From: Prevotella sp.
GTDB lineage: Bacteria > Bacteroidota > Bacteroidia > Bacteroidales > Bacteroidaceae
Direction of reading: 5' to 3'
Assembly: GCA_016283605.1 (NCBI GenBank)
Contig: JAEENF010000211.1
Location: 1 to 16,529, forward strand
Length of the DNA stretch: 16,529 bases
Under the pieces are notes generated by a model, which was not told the origin of the DNA, did not search any database, and was given only the letters and a program-made list of their open reading frames with translations. The position numbers and the translations under genes are program-made. Below are positions 6,664 to 14,959 of the stretch, piece after piece (positions within the stretch are counted from its first letter, which is position 1; every line of letters starts with the position of its first letter).

Positions 6664-8103
6664 ATGGAGAATTTGAAGGAAAAGACAGCAAAAGGACTGA
6701 TGTGGGGGGCCGTTAACAATGGTACCATGCAGATTTTGAACCTGTTAATCGGTATCATTATTTTGCGCCATGTGACACCAGCAGACACGGGTCTCATCGG
6801 TATGCTGGCTATCTTTACGGCGATTGCCGGCAACTTACAGTCGAGTGGCTTTTCCACAGCATTGATCAATGAGAAACAGCCAACACCTCAACAATACAAC
6901 AGTGTGTTTTGGTTTAATGTCCTGATGGGTGGTTTACTTTATGCCGTGCTATTTGCTTCAGCTCCTCTTATTTCATGGTTTTTCCGCCAACCCCGTCTTA
7001 CGGACCTTTCGCGATTCTTGTTCCTGTCGTTCTTCATCTCATCATTTGGCATCTCTACTCATGCCTATATGGTTAAGAACATGATGAATCGTGAGATTAC
7101 CATCATAAACCTGACGGCTTTGGTGGTATCGGGAACGACAGCTATCGTGATGGCGCTGAATGACATGGCCTACTGGAGTCTGGCCTGGCAACAGGTGGTA
7201 AACTCGTTGATCCTGATCTTGGGACGTTTCTATTATGTCAAATGGAAACCTTCTCTACGCTTTACGTTTGACTTTATCCGTCAGAGCTTTTCTTTCTCGA
7301 TGAAGATACTGGTAACAATGATTATCAACACGGTGAACCAGAATATGTTGACGGTTATCTTTGGTCGTCTGTTCCGTGATGCCAGAGTGGTAGGTAATTT
7401 CTTCCAGGCATTCAAATGGGACTCGATGGCTTTCCAAACCGTTGGAGGTATGGTAGGACAGGTGGCTCAGCCTGTGTTGGTAACTGTACGTGAAGAAAAA
7501 GAACGCGAGCAACAGGTATTTCGGAAGATGTTGCGTTTTACCGCTTTTCTTTCTTTTCCGGCTCTTTTCGGCCTGGCGATGGTAGCTAGGGAGTTTATCC
7601 TCTGTACCATTGGAGAGAAATGGGCTGATTGTGTACCTTTGCTACAGATTCTTTGTATCAGCGGTGCCTTTATGCCTATTTACACGCTCTATCAGAACCT
7701 GGTCATCAGTCATGGACGCAGCGATGTGAACATGTGGCTCAACATTGGACAGATTGTACTGCAGTTGTGTATCATCTTACTCTTCTACCGTCAGGGTATT
7801 ACCATTATGGTGATCGCCTACACCTTATTTAATATTTTATGGCTCTGTGCGTGGTTTCCTTTCGGACAGCGTATCATTGGAGTACGTTTTTTTCATGTAG
7901 CCAAGGATATCGCCCCCTTTATGTTATGCGGCATTTTAGTAATGGTAGCTGTCTATGTGATGACTTTACCCATCAGTAATCTGTATCTACTGCTGGTTGT
8001 CAGGATTCTGTTGGCTGCTGGGCTTTATTATGGTGTCATGCGTCTTCTGAACGTGGTCATCCTCCGCGAATGCATGCAGTTTATCATGAAAAAGAAAGGG
8101 TAG
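6664..8103 (+). CDS. Wzx-like oligosaccharide flippase (MOP superfamily lipopolysaccharide/polysaccharide transporter)
   Basis: A 479-residue inner-membrane transporter with roughly 12-14 hydrophobic segments. The MOP/WzxC pattern is visible in the N-terminal KGLMWGAVNNG, the first helix ILNLLIGIIILRHVTPADTG, the amphipathic FAIFTAIAGNLQSSGFSTALI-like stretch (about 47-69), and a central QSFSFSMKILVTMI repeat start. Such proteins flip undecaprenyl-pyrophosphate-linked glycans to the periplasm. The ATG at 6664 is chosen because it follows the promoter and gives MENLKEKTAKG, a normal start for the family. It is followed after 3 nt by a glycosyltransferase gene. No polymerase (Wzy) is visible nearby, so the exported unit may be a short oligosaccharide or polymerised by a gene elsewhere. 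Confidence 0.9.
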   Translation: MENLKEKTAKGLMWGAVNNGTMQILNLLIGIIILRHVTPADTGLIGMLAIFTAIAGNLQSSGFSTALINEKQPTPQQYNSVFWFNVLMGGLLYAVLFASAPLISWFFRQPRLTDLSRFLFLSFFISSFGISTHAYMVKNMMNREITIINLTALVVSGTTAIVMALNDMAYWSLAWQQVVNSLILILGRFYYVKWKPSLRFTFDFIRQSFSFSMKILVTMIINTVNQNMLTVIFGRLFRDARVVGNFFQAFKWDSMAFQTVGGMVGQVAQPVLVTVREEKEREQQVFRKMLRFTAFLSFPALFGLAMVAREFILCTIGEKWADCVPLLQILCISGAFMPIYTLYQNLVISHGRSDVNMWLNIGQIVLQLCIILLFYRQGITIMVIAYTLFNILWLCAWFPFGQRIIGVRFFHVAKDIAPFMLCGILVMVAVYVMTLPISNLYLLLVVRILLAAGLYYGVMRLLNVVILRECMQFIMKKKG

Positions 8104-8106
8104 CCT

Positions 8107-9027
8107 ATGGAAGTCTCAATCATCATACCGGTCTATAATAAGGCCAGCTACATCAACGACTGTCTGGACAGCTTGCTTCAGCAGGACTTCGACAGTTTTG
8201 AGATTATTGCTGTCGATGACGGTAGTACAGATGATTCAGGCAGGATTTGCGATGAAAGGGCAGCTCAGGACCAACAGGTCCGCGTGATTCACACAGACAA
8301 TGGCGGTGTGACAGCAGCCCGCAGACAAGGTGTGGAACAGGCCAAGGGGAAATACATCCTGTTTGTAGATGCCGACGACCGACTCCTACCCCATACAATA
8401 CAAACCCTTTATGATGCGATCATCCAAAGTGGAGCTGACGAGGTGATCGCTACTTTCAGGACCCATTCTGGCATTCTTTCTCCTGTGGTGTATGAAGGCT
8501 TTGTGGATGCTGATGTACTCATCCGGGATGTCATTACGAACAAAAACCGTTTCCCAGTATTGTGGAGCATCATGTTCCGCAGAGAACTGCTCAGTGATGT
8601 TCTGGACACTCCTCGGGAGATTATCGAAGGGGAAGACAAATTGATGCAGGTGAAGATCCTGATGAAGCGACCCCGTGTGTTCTTCATCGCTCAGCCTGCC
8701 TATCTTTATACGTTGGGAGTGCCTAATTCACGTCGACATTCTTTAGCACGAGAACAACTCTACGACAAATTATTGGAGACTGCCCTTGGCTCTCGTGTTC
8801 AGGAGTTCAGCGATGCGTTGAAACTTCATAAGATCAAGGAATACGAACGCTTTATTTTTGACGGCAATGACGACGTAAGACATCAGTATTATTTGTCGGC
8901 AGTAGGAAAACCATCGAAGGCTATTCCCCTGTATGACCGTCTGGTCTTTGCCTTACCTCCTATGCTTGCCCGTCCTGTTATAAAACTCTACCGAAAACTT
9001 ATCACGATTAAACAACGAGGACTATGA
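8107..9027 (+). CDS. Family 2 glycosyltransferase (GT-A fold)
   Basis: A 306-residue cytosolic or membrane-associated glycosyltransferase. Seen: SIIIPVYNKASYI at 4-16, the nucleotide-binding DDGSTDDSG at 37-45, GVTAARRQGVEQAKGKYI at about 67-84, and the metal-binding acidic motif VDADD at 87-91. The C-terminal part after about 200 is basic and lacks clear transmembrane helices. The fold and the GT2 assignment are secure; donor and acceptor are not predictable. It starts 3 nt after the flippase stop and overlaps the next gene by ATGA, so the three genes form one transcription unit. Confidence 0.94.
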   Translation: MEVSIIIPVYNKASYINDCLDSLLQQDFDSFEIIAVDDGSTDDSGRICDERAAQDQQVRVIHTDNGGVTAARRQGVEQAKGKYILFVDADDRLLPHTIQTLYDAIIQSGADEVIATFRTHSGILSPVVYEGFVDADVLIRDVITNKNRFPVLWSIMFRRELLSDVLDTPREIIEGEDKLMQVKILMKRPRVFFIAQPAYLYTLGVPNSRRHSLAREQLYDKLLETALGSRVQEFSDALKLHKIKEYERFIFDGNDDVRHQYYLSAVGKPSKAIPLYDRLVFALPPMLARPVIKLYRKLITIKQRGL

Positions 9028-10049
9028 CGAAATATCCAGCCCAGATCGATGTAGCAGTATTACTGTTGTTCTTTACCCGCCAGGACACTTTTCAAAAGGT
9101 GTTCGACGAGGTGCGTAAGGCGCGACCCTCCAAACTCTTTCTGTTTCAGGACGGAGCACGGAATGAGAAAGATCTGGCGGGAATAGAGGCCTGTCGTGAT
9201 ATTGTCTCTGATGAACACATTGACTGGGAATGTGAGGTACATCGTAATTATCAGGAACAAAATCTTGGCTGTATGACGGCCGGATATACCTCTCACAGAT
9301 GGGCTTTTTCGTTGGCAGACAAATGTATCGTCCTGGAAGACGACGTCGTACCTTCTCAGTCGTTCTTCCCGTTCTGTAAGGAGATGCTTGACCGATATGA
9401 GCATGACGAACGAATCACAATGGTCTCGGGCTTTAATATGGACGAAAAGACAGAGGATTGTCCTTATGACTATTTCTTTACGTCAGCTTTCAGTATCTGG
9501 GGATGGGCTTCCTGGCGCAGGGTTGTCGGACAATGGGATGAGCACCTCTCGTTCCTGGATGACAAATACAACCTCCGTCAGCTATCAGACCTTATCAAGG
9601 CCCGAGGCTATAAGAGCGACTTCATCCATACTTGTCATCTGCATCGCGATTCCGGACTTCCTCAGTTTGAGTCGATTTTCTGGTCTTATATGATGCTCAA
9701 CAACGGATTGGCCATCATGCCTGCACAGAATCTCATCAGCAATGTAGGCGCTACAGAGGAGTCTGCTCATTATTCTGCGTTGAAGACACTTCCCAAAGCT
9801 GTACGCCGAATCTTCACTATGCAACGTCATGAACTCAGCTTCCCGTTGAAGCATCCAAAATATGTGATAGACAATGTGGCTTATCTACAGCGGATGTACC
9901 GTTATAACGCTTGGGATCAGCCTTGGATTAAGATTGGTCGTTCGTTCGAGGAACTCTGGCTGAATCTGCGTTATGGGAATTTTGGTCAGATCGGCAAGTC
10001 TTTGACCCGTCGAGTACGCAAATGGCTCGGAACTGATAAAGACATCTAA
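9024..10049 (+). CDS. Glycosyltransferase of GNT-I/HlpA-like type
   Basis: A 341-residue protein that resembles bacterial glycosyltransferases related to eukaryotic GNT-I and sometimes annotated as hemolytic HlpA-like. Seen: an N-terminal Rossmann-like strand VAVLLLFFTRQDTFQKVF at 10-27, the strand LFLFQDGARN (38-47), EVHRNYQEQNLGC at 71-83, the metal-binding LEDDV at 104-108, and SIWGWASWRR at 157-166, a family hallmark. No signal peptide; it should act in the cytosol. Second enzyme of the flippase operon, translationally coupled to the upstream GT2 by a 4-nt overlap. Its stop codon overlaps the stop of the convergent gene by 4 nt. Assignment to a named CAZy family would need profile searches. 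Confidence 0.85.
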   Translation: MTKYPAQIDVAVLLLFFTRQDTFQKVFDEVRKARPSKLFLFQDGARNEKDLAGIEACRDIVSDEHIDWECEVHRNYQEQNLGCMTAGYTSHRWAFSLADKCIVLEDDVVPSQSFFPFCKEMLDRYEHDERITMVSGFNMDEKTEDCPYDYFFTSAFSIWGWASWRRVVGQWDEHLSFLDDKYNLRQLSDLIKARGYKSDFIHTCHLHRDSGLPQFESIFWSYMMLNNGLAIMPAQNLISNVGATEESAHYSALKTLPKAVRRIFTMQRHELSFPLKHPKYVIDNVAYLQRMYRYNAWDQPWIKIGRSFEELWLNLRYGNFGQIGKSLTRRVRKWLGTDKDI

Positions 10050-11446
10050 AGGACGATCCAGAGTTTCGACAGGAGGAAGCTGGTCAGCAGATACCCATTA
10101 TAGCTTAAGAGATAAAGCGTCAGCAAAACTATGGGGATGCGGACCCAGCGTCTTTTGACTTCACGCAACAGAAACGCTATGGCGATAGGCATGACAAAGA
10201 GCCAATGGGGTGTCATGATATGAATCTCGTTGAGGCCGAAGCCCAGTACGAGGTGGATAAACATGTCGAAAGCGAAACAGGAGAGACAGAGCCATAGGAA
10301 GCGGCTCTTCCGTCCACACCAGATACCCGCAAGAAAAATCAACACCACCAATGCCTCGATCCAATAGCTCAGTGACCAGTTATAGCTTACAAATACAGGA
10401 CGGTGTACCAGTGTATCTTCCAGGAAATAGTCCTGATGAAACTGTATGGACTCGCCAAAGAGATTCTCATAGATGCTCTGCCAACGGGAGGTGGTGACAT
10501 CCGTCCATTTTAGGAAACCTTTATTTTCCATCGGCTTTCCCGTCTTGGCTGCCTGCAGACGAAGACGGGCCTCGCGTTTGGCTTTCTTCTCTTCGAACTT
10601 CGCCCTTTCCTCAGGTGACATCAGGGCTACACGAGCCTTCAGTTCCTCTGCCTTTCGTATCTTCTGCTCGGTATTATGTTGCCGCTTAGGGAGGGAGAAG
10701 GTCTGGAACTCCCATAGTGCTACGCCCCACAACAAGGCCGCAGGCAGAATAACAGCCATCAGCAGATACTTCGGACGGAAGAAATCGCGGAGGTTCACGA
10801 AGAAGCCGGCCAAAAACACCTTGATGCCATTGCTCAGGGTTACACCTGCTGTGATAAAGAAGAGTATCGCCGACTGCCACCAATTGAACTCACGTCCTTT
10901 CTGAATGCATACGCCAGAGATATACAGCGTAATGAGCAACAGGAACATCGAGATTGTGAAATGGTCAGGTACGATGACGGACAACAGGATATAGGCATTG
11001 GAGAAGAAGAATACAGTCAGCAGCGTAGCATCCCAGAGCTCCAATTGGATGACTTCCCGCTGGATGCGATACATAAAGATATAGGAGTATAAAGAGCTGA
11101 CGATAACAGGCAGGGCCACAATATACTGTACACAGTTTACGCCAAAGACCCACGTGAGACCTTGATTTATGAGGAATAACGGCCAGACGAGAAATGCCAG
11201 TAGCGGATGACGGTGTACCTCGTAGACTACATCCCAGTCAGTCACAGTGAGATAGGTATAGGGGTCATAGCCCGCCAGATGCAGTTCACGTTCGAACACC
11301 TTCCAGTAAGGTCCGAAACCAGGTTGCATAAACATCTCATGAAGGCGGTAGATAAAGAAAGCATTCAACGCAACGATAACCACCAAAGCCACAATGGCCT
11401 GAATACGTTCCTCAGGCTTGATGCAAAAGATCTTCAGTGCCTTCAT
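10046..11446 (-). CDS. Polytopic membrane protein, DUF6080-like, possible GT-C glycosyltransferase
   Basis: A 466-residue integral membrane protein of a Bacteroidota family I recall as DUF6080. Seen: a first helix at about 16-34; a following loop with acidic and aromatic residues, GYDPYTYLTVTDWDVVY (59-75) and HRHPLLAF (78-85), resembling the first extracytoplasmic loop of GT-C enzymes; then about eight more hydrophobic segments. Between two of them lies a long K/E/R-rich stretch at about 254-309, predicted as a helical or coiled-coil loop. Near the end, HIMTPHWLFVMP also has a GT-C flavour. GT-C proteins take sugars from polyprenyl-phosphate donors. It is the last gene of the right-hand run and overlaps the HAD-IB gene by 4 nt. 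Function is inferred, not shown. Confidence 0.75.
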   Translation of the reverse strand: MKALKIFCIKPEERIQAIVALVVIVALNAFFIYRLHEMFMQPGFGPYWKVFERELHLAGYDPYTYLTVTDWDVVYEVHRHPLLAFLVWPLFLINQGLTWVFGVNCVQYIVALPVIVSSLYSYIFMYRIQREVIQLELWDATLLTVFFFSNAYILLSVIVPDHFTISMFLLLITLYISGVCIQKGREFNWWQSAILFFITAGVTLSNGIKVFLAGFFVNLRDFFRPKYLLMAVILPAALLWGVALWEFQTFSLPKRQHNTEQKIRKAEELKARVALMSPEERAKFEEKKAKREARLRLQAAKTGKPMENKGFLKWTDVTTSRWQSIYENLFGESIQFHQDYFLEDTLVHRPVFVSYNWSLSYWIEALVVLIFLAGIWCGRKSRFLWLCLSCFAFDMFIHLVLGFGLNEIHIMTPHWLFVMPIAIAFLLREVKRRWVRIPIVLLTLYLLSYNGYLLTSFLLSKLWIVL

Positions 11447-12027
11447 GTCCGAAAGGGTTTAAAATGTGATTCATCGGCAAAGGACAGAAGTTCTTTGTCG
11501 CCTCGGCTGTCGCCATAAGCCACGAGACAGTAGTCTTGGCGATGAGGATAGAGGGAGAGTAAGCGGTTCACCTTCTCCTGACCATAGCAGTTTTTCGTGA
11601 GGAAACGGCCTGTTAGTCGTCCGTCCTTCACTTCCACCTGGGTGCCGACAACCTTCACGTCAGGAAAGAAGGGCTGCACCCAGTTATCAATAGATGCACT
11701 AATGATGAGTATTTCCACACCTTCGCTGTTTGCCTGACGGATCGCTTCGACGCCTTGAGGACGGAGCAGATATCTCGATGAGGCTGCAAACGCCTGACAG
11801 AGAGCATCGAAATCTTCAATCTTCATGTCCTTGAAGAAATAAGCAAAGACCTTTTGTTTGGCCTTATCGTTCGGATAGAGGTGTAGTTTCATCAGTACCA
11901 ACAGAGGGGCATAGCACAAAAAGCCTAAGACAAAGGCCCTGGTACCCTTCGCAAAACGGATAAACTCAACGAACGTATCTTTCGTCGTCAATGTTCCGTC
12001 GAAATCGATTGCGATTACCTTCTTCAT
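11443..12027 (-). CDS. HAD-IB family phosphatase (SerB-like)
   Basis: A 194-residue HAD phosphatase of subfamily IB. Seen: motif I DFDGTLT at 8-14 with nucleophile D8 and D10; a cap domain with a hydrophobic helix at about 31-48; motif II in IISAS (S110/S112); K152 in GQEKV as probable motif III; and motif IV YGDSRGDKELL at 171-181. The layout resembles phosphoserine phosphatase, but HAD-IB proteins also act on lipid or sugar phosphates. Placed between an envelope acyltransferase and a GT-C-like protein, with 4-nt overlaps on both sides, a role in releasing phosphate from a polyprenyl- or lipid-linked precursor is plausible; that is inference. Confidence 0.87.
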   Translation of the reverse strand: MKKVIAIDFDGTLTTKDTFVEFIRFAKGTRAFVLGFLCYAPLLVLMKLHLYPNDKAKQKVFAYFFKDMKIEDFDALCQAFAASSRYLLRPQGVEAIRQANSEGVEILIISASIDNWVQPFFPDVKVVGTQVEVKDGRLTGRFLTKNCYGQEKVNRLLSLYPHRQDYCLVAYGDSRGDKELLSFADESHFKPFRT

Positions 12028-13133
12028 AGCTCAGGTTTGGGAATACGGTCAATCAATTGCTTAACAACCCACGAAAGGGCTATCGCAGCAATGAAGTAAA
12101 GCATCAATCCGTCGTAGATGTCCTGTTTCCAGGCAACGGTAATAAAGAGTTTCCTGGCTATCGGATGTGCCACAAACATCGCTGCAGAGATGCCGCCGAA
12201 CCAGACGAAGACCTTCATCAGCCATCCTGGCATCACCTTCACCATCGCTACACAACCGATGATGATAAAGACAGGAATCCAGAACCACGTCTGGAAGTTA
12301 AAGCACATCGCGAAGACCAATGCCACTGAAACGATCAGGACTGGAATCCAAAGAAATAGTCCGTCGCGTGCAAACTCTTGGTCCGTCGCGTGCGGACTTG
12401 GAGTCCGTCCCGTGCGGACTCTTGCTGCGATTAATCCTAATCCGAAGGGAAGCATACCCCCGATGAAGTTATAACGCAGACGATTGAGTGTCTCGCCCTC
12501 AGGATCGCAGAAGACTTGCAGCAACCAGCAAATGACAATCATGACGACCACAAGCCACGAACTGCGACGGTAGAGCAATAGGCGATAAACGATATAGAGC
12601 TCGATCATCAGTCCAAAGAACCAATATATCCCTGGCCAGATGATTCTGTCCGGCTCTGGAAGTACGTTGATGTACATCAGCAGCTGCGCCAGCACATTGT
12701 CCCAGTGGAAAGAAAAGGTCCCTGGCGTTACGATATCGACACAGATAAACAGTGAGAATCCCACAATCAGCATCCTCAACAGTTTCAGATAGCTGTATCG
12801 CAGGAACCTCACTGGAGGACAGGCGCTCGGCTCTGCCACTTCGCTCGTCGAAGAACTCTGTGAGGTTTCATATTTCATAACCAGCCCGTAACCACTGAGG
12901 AAAAGGAATACCGGCACACCATAATGTCCGAAATATGACAATAAATGAACAGGCAACAATACATCTGGGTGTGTCATAGCCTGCCACAGACGGTCATTGT
13001 TCATGATGAAGAACTGATATTCATTCTCCTGGACAATCTTACCGATAAAGTGACAGTAGTTATGCAACATGATGGCAAGGATGGCAATTCCTCTCATCGC
13101 CGTACATTCAGTCCGAGTCAATAGTTCTTTCAT
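12024..13133 (-). CDS. Acyltransferase-3 family membrane protein with two repeat-derived inserts
   Basis: A 369-residue polytopic acyltransferase-3 protein. Seen: the N-terminal RTECTAMRGIAILAIMLHNY with H24 at the catalytic-type position, FGHYGVPVFLFLSGYGLVM (68-86), IYWFFGLMIELYIVYRLL, the cluster FVWFGGISAAMFVAHPIAR near 325-345, and about ten hydrophobic segments. Likely role: acylation of a lipid A, capsule or glycan sugar. Two inserts sit in loops: residues about 90-108, an S/T/E/P-rich stretch encoded by a segment bounded by 8-bp inverted repeats (12805-12867), and residues about 237-258, encoded by three 22-bp units (12359-12424). Both keep the frame and leave the conserved regions intact. 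It overlaps both neighbours by 4 nt. The second acyltransferase in the window (5502-6596) has no such inserts. Confidence 0.9.
   Translation of the reverse strand: MKELLTRTECTAMRGIAILAIMLHNYCHFIGKIVQENEYQFFIMNNDRLWQAMTHPDVLLPVHLLSYFGHYGVPVFLFLSGYGLVMKYETSQSSSTSEVAEPSACPPVRFLRYSYLKLLRMLIVGFSLFICVDIVTPGTFSFHWDNVLAQLLMYINVLPEPDRIIWPGIYWFFGLMIELYIVYRLLLYRRSSWLVVVMIVICWLLQVFCDPEGETLNRLRYNFIGGMLPFGLGLIAARVRTGRTPSPHATDQEFARDGLFLWIPVLIVSVALVFAMCFNFQTWFWIPVFIIIGCVAMVKVMPGWLMKVFVWFGGISAAMFVAHPIARKLFITVAWKQDIYDGLMLYFIAAIALSWVVKQLIDRIPKPEL
12359..12424 (-). repeat. Three tandem 22-bp palindromic units inside the acyltransferase gene
   Basis: Units at 12359-12380, 12381-12402 and 12403-12424 all begin GTCCGTC on the plus strand. 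Units 2 and 3 hold the inverted pair GTCCG...CGGAC with a 7-nt loop; in unit 3 this extends to GAGTCCG (12401-12407) and CGGACTC (12415-12421). Across the unit 2/3 junction, CGGACT-TGG-AGTCCG (12393-12407) forms a second hairpin. Unit 1 has lost the right arm. The 66 bp encode about 22 residues at 237-258, and because 22 is not a multiple of three each unit is read in a different frame. Confidence 0.85.
12805..12867 (-). repeat. Insert bounded by 8-bp inverted repeats inside the acyltransferase gene
   Basis: AACCTCAC (12805-12812) and GTGAGGTT (12860-12867) are perfect inverted repeats 47 bp apart. The interior carries two GCTCG copies and a small GGC-TCT-GCC palindrome (12829-12837). It encodes about 19 residues (90-108) of S/T/E/P-rich sequence between a membrane helix and the basic RFLRYSYLK stretch, where related proteins need only a short loop. 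It is probably a second, different interspersed element; the ends are my estimate. Confidence 0.5.
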
Positions 13134-14959
13134 AGGCGCTTCAGTTTGTTGTAGTCAACAGCTCCTTTCAGGATACGCGGACGATTCACATCATATTCTG
13201 GCGTGATAATGTTCAACTCCGGACGATAAAGCGGGGTGGATATGCCTCCGAGATAGAGCAACAGATGAGGCAGGGCATCAATCATCATCGGACGCCCCTT
13301 GGCATTCTGTATCGCCAGCCAACCATAGGGATGCTTCTCGATATACTGCGGCGAACCCCAGATCCAGAAGGGTATCTCCATCTCGTTTCGCGCCAGACGG
13401 TAGTCTACCTCTGCCGAATGGTTGCGTCCGTATCTCAAAGGCTTGTCATCGAACATCTCCTCGCCATGATCTGGGACATAAATGACCACGGCGTCCTTAT
13501 CCGCAAACCGTTGGGTGATCGCATAGACAATAGAGTCGTTGTAACGTAACGAGTTATCATAGTCAGCGAGTATCTGCTTTTGTTCATTCGTAAGGTCAGG
13601 ACGATTGTACATCTGAGGGGTAAAGTGGCGATGAGTCTTCTGCGGATAACGCGCCCGATAGTCCATATGTGAACCCATCAGATGCAGAATAATGAGTTCA
13701 GAGTGGGGAGCGGTAGCACTATCCAGCTCCTTGATTACCCCGTCATCGAAACGGTGCAGACGGGTATTTCGGATATCAAACTGCTTCTGGCTCAGTTCCG
13801 GATGGTTCAGGAAGAAGCCGCCACTGAAGTCATAGACAGCCTCGTTGGCCTTCGGCAGGAACTGGTTGGTGATAAACGTCACATGATAACCAGCCTTACG
13901 GAACACCTCTGGGAAGAGCGGCTTATCGCACCACTCTCCACTATCCCCTACGGCATAGAGCGAGAGCATATGCTTAAAGACAAAACTCGTCAGATTCCAC
14001 GTTGATACCACATCAGTAAAGGGAATCAGACTCCCCTCTTCAGCCAAAGCCACCTGACGAGGGGTTGTGGCCATCTTGTAGCCATATAGTTGTGAATGGT
14101 GTTTGTTATAGCTCTCTCCAATGACGAGCACAATATTCGAAACCCGATAGCTACAACTGTCTATCTGAATCTTCTGACTCGCTGCCTCCAACTGGACAAT
14201 CTGGTGTGAAGCCAAGCGATTGGCATAGATACCAAAGGCCAGACGGTAGACGGGCAGATAAAGATGGGCGTGATCCTTCTGGGCCTGTTCGTGTTCCACC
14301 TGTCCGATGGTATCATAAGAGAACAGACGGTGCAAGGCCACCTTGTTGTCCCAGGTCTGCGAGAGTGAACTGTAAACCAGCCAGGCGACAGCGATACCCA
14401 ACAGCGCCTTGAAACCAGTCACAACAACCTCGTTCATCTTTGGTAGGATCAGGCGTCGACTGTTCTTGCTGAAGAACCAGCGGAGAAGTGTCCAAAGGAT
14501 ATGCACTAAGATCAGCAACAGGATCCAACCGACTTTCGAGGTGATGACATCCCAACTGAGATAACCCTTCAGGAACTCGCTGGCCTCCTGACCCGTTGTC
14601 TCACCACATAACATCAACATGGTGGGCGTCAGCGTAGAGTCGAAGCGTTCATAACAGAACATATCTGCGATGGCCACACCATAGAACAAGATATACAACA
14701 GTCCCTTTATCCAGATACGGACTTTACTGGGGATGAGCGTCAGGATGATACACAACACATAGATATCCAGGAACAGCTCTGGAAAGGAGAGGGCATAAGG
14801 TTCTGCACCCCGTCCTACCAGATAGACGGGCATGATCTCCAACTGCGTACAAATCCAGCCCAATGCGAACATAAAGACGAAGAAGGCACCATTCTTCTGG
14901 ATAGGGGCAAAGAGATACCCTAACCAGTTGAGGGGATTGATCTTCAGTCGTTTACGCAT
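13130..14959 (-). CDS. Phosphoethanolamine transferase (EptA/CptA-like, alkaline-phosphatase superfamily)
   Basis: A 609-residue inner-membrane enzyme whose family moves phosphoethanolamine from phosphatidylethanolamine to lipid A or surface glycans. Seen: five hydrophobic segments within about 22-200, then a periplasmic sulfatase-fold domain. Metal and catalytic positions expected for the family are present: E282 in VIGESYNKHHSQLYGY, a candidate nucleophile T324 in STWNLTS, LHLMGSH (425-431), DHGE at 497-500, and GRNH ending at H514. The DHGE plus GES pattern and the length fit EptA/CptA rather than LtaS, though LtaS-type phosphoglycerol transfer is the main alternative. Such modification often lowers sensitivity to cationic peptides. 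It overlaps nadD by 8 nt and the acyltransferase by 4 nt, so it is surely co-transcribed with them. Confidence 0.87.
   Translation of the reverse strand: MRKRLKINPLNWLGYLFAPIQKNGAFFVFMFALGWICTQLEIMPVYLVGRGAEPYALSFPELFLDIYVLCIILTLIPSKVRIWIKGLLYILFYGVAIADMFCYERFDSTLTPTMLMLCGETTGQEASEFLKGYLSWDVITSKVGWILLLILVHILWTLLRWFFSKNSRRLILPKMNEVVVTGFKALLGIAVAWLVYSSLSQTWDNKVALHRLFSYDTIGQVEHEQAQKDHAHLYLPVYRLAFGIYANRLASHQIVQLEAASQKIQIDSCSYRVSNIVLVIGESYNKHHSQLYGYKMATTPRQVALAEEGSLIPFTDVVSTWNLTSFVFKHMLSLYAVGDSGEWCDKPLFPEVFRKAGYHVTFITNQFLPKANEAVYDFSGGFFLNHPELSQKQFDIRNTRLHRFDDGVIKELDSATAPHSELIILHLMGSHMDYRARYPQKTHRHFTPQMYNRPDLTNEQKQILADYDNSLRYNDSIVYAITQRFADKDAVVIYVPDHGEEMFDDKPLRYGRNHSAEVDYRLARNEMEIPFWIWGSPQYIEKHPYGWLAIQNAKGRPMMIDALPHLLLYLGGISTPLYRPELNIITPEYDVNRPRILKGAVDYNKLKRL

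Noticed and set aside
12359..12424. CRISPR-like array
   Set aside because: The three 22-bp units are directly adjacent with no spacers, lie inside a gene, and there are no cas genes.
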